Assembly: GCA_003529325.1 (NCBI GenBank)
Contig: DPVW01000003.1
Coordinates: 24,739-33,796, forward strand
Direction of reading: 5' to 3'
DNA length: 9,058 bases
Source of the DNA: Candidatus Latescibacterota bacterium
GTDB lineage: Bacteria; Latescibacterota; UBA2968; UBA8231
Shown: one piece after another, positions 6,667-9,058 of the stretch
Numbering within the stretch: position 1 is the stretch's first letter
How the letters are laid out: every line of letters begins with the position of its first letter
Made by a program: the position numbers and the translations under genes
Notes under the pieces: generated by a model
Told to the model about the DNA's origin: nothing
Databases searched by the model: none
Seen by the model: only the letters and a program-made list of their open reading frames with translations

Positions 6667-7707
6667 CTACTGCAACTTGCGCACGACGCGCACGGCCTGA
6701 CCGTCACGTAGGCGCTCATTGCCGCGGACGATGACCAGGTCACCAGCATTCAGGCCATCACCATGGATCGCGACATCCCCCTGCGAGGCCTGGCCGGTCG
6801 TTACCGTGTGCAAAACAGCCGCCTCTTCGTGGACGACGAACAGATGGCTGCCCCGGACACCGGTGACGATCGCGTCTTTGTGCACGAGCAGATCCTGTTG
6901 CGACTCGACGATCGCCAGCCGAACCGAGGCCGACATACCGCCGCGGACCCGACGACCCGGGTTGAGGAATTCGACGATGACGGGAAATGTCCGGGAGTCC
7001 TCATACCCCTGAGGCAGGATGGCGACGATGGCGGCATCAACGGAATCGGATCCCAGGGCGGAGATCGTCACGGCGGCACGGTCGCCGAGACGCAGGCGAT
7101 CGACGTAACGTTCAGGAACATTGACGTAGACCCGCGCCGTGTCGGGGGCCACGACATGGGTGACATCCTGGCCCCGACCAACCCACTCACCGATTTCGAC
7201 CAGACTCTCGACGAGGGCGCCGTCGAAAGGCGCACGGACAGTGAGGTTGTTGATGCGGGAGCGCAGAGCCTGCAGCTCCGAACGGGCGCGCTCATACTCA
7301 TACTCCGTCTCGATCGCCTCGTCCTCGGAGATCGTGTCGCTGTCGCGCAGCTTTCGGTCATGATCTCGACGCGCGGTGCGCAGCTGCAGGTCAGCCTCGG
7401 CTTCGATGAGTTGCGCCTGCAGTTCGTCGTTGCTGAGTCGCAGGATCGCCTCACCGCGTTTGAGGGCCTGCCCCGGCTCCTTGTAACGCGCCACGACCTT
7501 GCCCTCGCTCTGACTGGCGACACGGCTCGAACGGCGTGGCTGAGCGGTGCCGATCAACTGCACGTGATCGACGATGGCGCGTTGCTGAATTTCGGTGACG
7601 ATGACAGGAGCGGCTGGAAAATCGCCTTGCGCATCGACGATGTCGGGAACGAATCCGCACCACGTGCCACACAAGAGGGTGAAGAGTGGCTGGGCTATGC
7701 GCTTCAA
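6667..7707 (-). CDS. Efflux RND transporter periplasmic adaptor subunit (HlyD/AcrA-like)
   Basis: A 346-residue membrane-fusion protein that would link the RND permease to an outer-membrane channel. A signal peptide covers about 1-27 with likely cleavage after VDAQ and no lipobox, so it is probably soluble or peripheral in the periplasm. The two lipoyl half-motifs lie at about 66-90 (SEGKVVARYKEPGQALKRGE) and 157-180 (VRAPFDGALVESLVEIGEWV). Between them, about 92-153, is a charged helical hairpin (EAEADLQLRTARRD, EYEYERARSELQALRS). A beta-barrel domain follows to about 265 with the FPVIVEF and GMSASVRLAI strands, then a membrane-proximal domain to the end. The start is TTG at 7707: no in-frame ATG or GTG lies between it and the in-frame TAG upstream, and GGAG sits 9 bases before it. 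It is first in the operon and its stop is 9 bases before the permease start. The 106 bases upstream contain no convincing promoter. Confidence 0.93.
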   Translation of the reverse strand: MKRIAQPLFTLLCGTWCGFVPDIVDAQGDFPAAPVIVTEIQQRAIVDHVQLIGTAQPRRSSRVASQSEGKVVARYKEPGQALKRGEAILRLSNDELQAQLIEAEADLQLRTARRDHDRKLRDSDTISEDEAIETEYEYERARSELQALRSRINNLTVRAPFDGALVESLVEIGEWVGRGQDVTHVVAPDTARVYVNVPERYVDRLRLGDRAAVTISALGSDSVDAAIVAILPQGYEDSRTFPVIVEFLNPGRRVRGGMSASVRLAIVESQQDLLVHKDAIVTGVRGSHLFVVHEEAAVLHTVTTGQASQGDVAIHGDGLNAGDLVIVRGNERLRDGQAVRVVRKLQ

Positions 7708-7716
7708 GAGGATGGG

Positions 7717-7720
7717 CTCC
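7717..7720 (-). promoter_or_regulatory. Ribosome binding site supporting the TTG start of the adaptor
   Basis: GGAG on the minus strand, nine bases before the TTG at 7707. It decides the start because no ATG or GTG is available in frame. Confidence 0.45.
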
Positions 7721-7813
7721 GGGCTTAGTAGAAAGAGAACAAAGACCAGATAAGCTACACACCATGGAGAATGGGTAGCAACCTACAGGCACATGGAGGC
7801 GGTGGGAGAGGGC

Positions 7814-8234
7814 TCAGGGGTTGCTCGCCGTGCCGTCACGCCAGGCCAGAGACCGATCGACGAATAACAGCACCGCCGGAACCAGCAGCGTATTGTCGAT
7901 GTGCACGAGCAAAGCTCCCTGCGTCACCGCAGGCAACGCGGCCAGCAACAACAGTGCGACGAGTCTGCGGCGGATCCAATCCCATCCTGCGGGCGAGACG
8001 CGCCGTCAGCGCCATCCCAAGGATCCAGCTGAGCAGTCCAGGCAGGCGCATGGAGAACTCCGATGGCCCACAGACGACGATGGTAGCGGCAAGAATTAGA
8101 AATACGGGCGGCACGTAAAGGTGAATGGGCTCGTGCGCCAACAGACGCTCGGCGTTGCGGACCTCGTAGATCTCATCGTCGGAAACCGGCTGCTGCACGC
8201 CCGGCAGCGCCAACGCCAGGAACAGGGCCACCAT
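7814..8234 (-). pseudogene. Truncated, frameshifted GT-C glycosyltransferase (GT39/ArnT-like) fragment
   Basis: N-terminal piece of a polytopic, lipid-carrier-dependent glycosyltransferase. The ATG frame from 8234 shows a hydrophobic helix, SDDEIYEV at 18-25 (like the acidic first-loop motif of GT-C enzymes), YVPPVFLILA at 40-49, and SEFSMRLPGLLSWILG at 58-73. After LARRM the frame turns to polar, Arg-rich sequence ending at 7836. Skipping one G in the GGG at 7981-7983 restores a hydrophobic frame (WIRRRLVALLLLAALPAV, then HIDNTLLVPAVLLFVDRSL) up to TGA at 7814-7816. Even repaired it has only about 139 residues, whereas this family normally exceeds about 450, and nothing of the remainder is found before the adaptor gene. 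The start is also odd: GAGGAG at 8265-8270 points to a codon near 8259 where only GTAG stands, and an in-frame TAG lies there. It is probably a remnant; sequence error could explain the shift but not the missing two thirds. Confidence 0.72.
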
Positions 8235-8264
8235 CGCGCCGAGTGCGAATCGGGGCTACCTTGT

Positions 8265-8270
8265 CTCCTC
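8265..8270 (-). promoter_or_regulatory. Strong ribosome binding site without a start codon
   Basis: GAGGAG on the minus strand, directly after the TAA of the WecA-like gene. Five bases later reads GTAGCC. If A8257 were absent it would read GTG followed by codons in frame with the glycosyltransferase fragment, adding eight residues (MPRFALGA) that continue its first hydrophobic helix. So the site likely marks the original start. Confidence 0.4.
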
Positions 8271-8271
8271 T

Positions 8272-9058
8272 TTAGCCGGCTGGGCCGGAATCCGCGCCGT
8301 CATCACCATCGGCTTCGTCCTGCTCACTGAGCCCGGCAAAGGCATCATCGAGCGCACCATCTGCAATGGCAGTGTATTGCCGATTGACAAAAACCATAAA
8401 GAATCCGAAAAGCAGGAAAATGATCACCGACTGTCCAACCTGCAGCAGGGCATTTATGCCAGAGGTGTTCTTCAGGGCCAGCGCCGACAGCCCAAGCCAG
8501 ATGGTGACGGTATAGATGATGAGGACAACTCCAACACGCCCGATTCGTAGGCTCTCGAGGCGGTGGTGGATGTGATCGCGCCCCGTGAATTCGATCCATT
8601 GGCGGAAGCTGCGGACCTCGCCGGTACCGACTCGCATGACGGTGGTGAAAGTCATGTCGAATATGGGTAGGCCGAGGATGAGGATGGGAACGATAAGCGG
8701 TTTGATGAGAAGCCCAGTCCCCCATCACCGCCAGTGCTGACACCATGAAACCGAGGAAGGTACTGCCCGCATCGCCAAGGAAGATCCACGCCCGTTTCCC
8801 GGGGCGAAAATTATAGACCAGAAAATTGAGGCAGGAACCGAGCAGGGGCAGCGCGAGATACATCATGTCATACTGTGAGTTTTGCCAGGCCACCAGCCCG
8901 AAGAACATGGCATTGATCGCCGTAGAGCCTGCGGCGAGCCCGTCCATGCCATCAAGGAAATTGACCGCATTGGTGATACCTATCACCCACAGGGCGGTGA
9001 GCAACCACTCGCCGACGGTACCCACCATGGTATCGGGCAGAAAGGAGATGACGACACC
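8272..9058 (-). pseudogene. Frameshifted WecA/MraY-like polyprenyl-phosphate sugar-1-phosphate transferase, 5' end outside the window
   Basis: Membrane enzyme of the MraY/WecA/TagO family, which transfers a sugar-1-phosphate (often HexNAc-1-P) from a UDP-sugar to undecaprenyl phosphate to start envelope glycan synthesis. The open frame enters from beyond 9058, so the ATG at 9028 is internal. In the visible part (261 residues after one correction): NAVNFLDGMDG at 30-40 with D36 and D39; FLGDAGST at 93-100; LPIFDM at 130-135; RDHIHHRL at 160-167, the family His motif; then two or three membrane helices to about 225 and an acidic tail (EQDEADGDDGAD). The first frame runs through VMGDWASHQ. Dropping one A of the AAA at 8701-8703 joins it to PLIVPILILG in the second frame, which ends with TAA at 8272-8274. 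The join fits the family exactly, so a single extra base, real or erroneous, splits the gene. Motifs are otherwise intact. The glycosyltransferase remnant follows after 37 bases. Confidence 0.82.

Noticed and set aside
6763..7728. Long open frame on the plus strand (321 codons) opposite the adaptor gene
   Set aside because: It is antisense to a clear HlyD-family protein, its translation is Asp/Gly/Arg-rich with no family features, and such mirror frames are common in GC-rich DNA.
8345..8698. Continuation of the first WecA-like frame as a real C-terminus
   Set aside because: After the break it becomes His/Arg/Pro-rich without membrane helices, while the other frame carries the conserved RDHIHHRL motif and helices.
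1..9058. CRISPR arrays, insertion sequences, integrase sites or long repeats
   Set aside because: No regularly spaced repeats, transposase or integrase frames, or long direct or inverted repeats were found on reading through.

Overview
This GC-rich window comes from a Gram-negative bacterium: it holds an RND inner-membrane pump with its periplasmic adaptor, and one exported protein with an N-terminal signal peptide. Starts include ATG, GTG and TTG, and purine-rich ribosome sites (GGAG, GAGGAG) are recognisable. I cannot fix the phylum. A PolX polymerase with a complete PHP domain next to a PAP-phosphatase-type gene, and a WecA-type transferase with a HIHHRL motif, are found across many environmental lineages.

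Layout. Positions 10-2599, minus strand: a two-gene unit in which a CysQ/inositol-monophosphatase family phosphatase is followed by a PolX repair polymerase, with an 8-base start/stop overlap if the better-supported PolX start is used. Positions 2600-2908: an intergenic gap. It holds an intrinsic terminator that reads on the minus strand just ahead of cysQ, and a sigma70-like promoter on the plus strand. Positions 2909-3523, plus strand: an exported protein of unknown function, the only plus-strand gene. Positions 3493-7707, minus strand: an adaptor gene followed after 9 bases by an RND permease, a two-gene efflux operon with no outer-membrane channel gene in view. Its permease overlaps the plus-strand gene tail to tail by 31 bases. 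Positions 7814-9058, minus strand: two envelope-polysaccharide genes that look broken, a truncated GT-C (ArnT/PMT-like) glycosyltransferase fragment and a WecA/MraY-type polyprenyl-phosphate sugar-1-phosphate transferase that runs off the window edge.

How the genes fit. CysQ would clear pAp in the cytosol and PolX would fill and trim repair gaps; they look translationally coupled. The adaptor and RND permease would form the inner part of a tripartite exporter. The right-hand part resembles a lipid-linked glycan locus, but both genes need an extra base removed to read through, and the glycosyltransferase stops after about 139 codons. That cluster of lesions is either real decay or poor sequence, and it contrasts with the intact genes over the rest of the window.

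I see no tRNA, rRNA, CRISPR array, insertion sequence or attachment site. I found no convincing new multi-gene system. The points most worth a second look are the terminator ahead of cysQ, the altered proton-relay residues in the RND pump, and the frame lesions at the right end.
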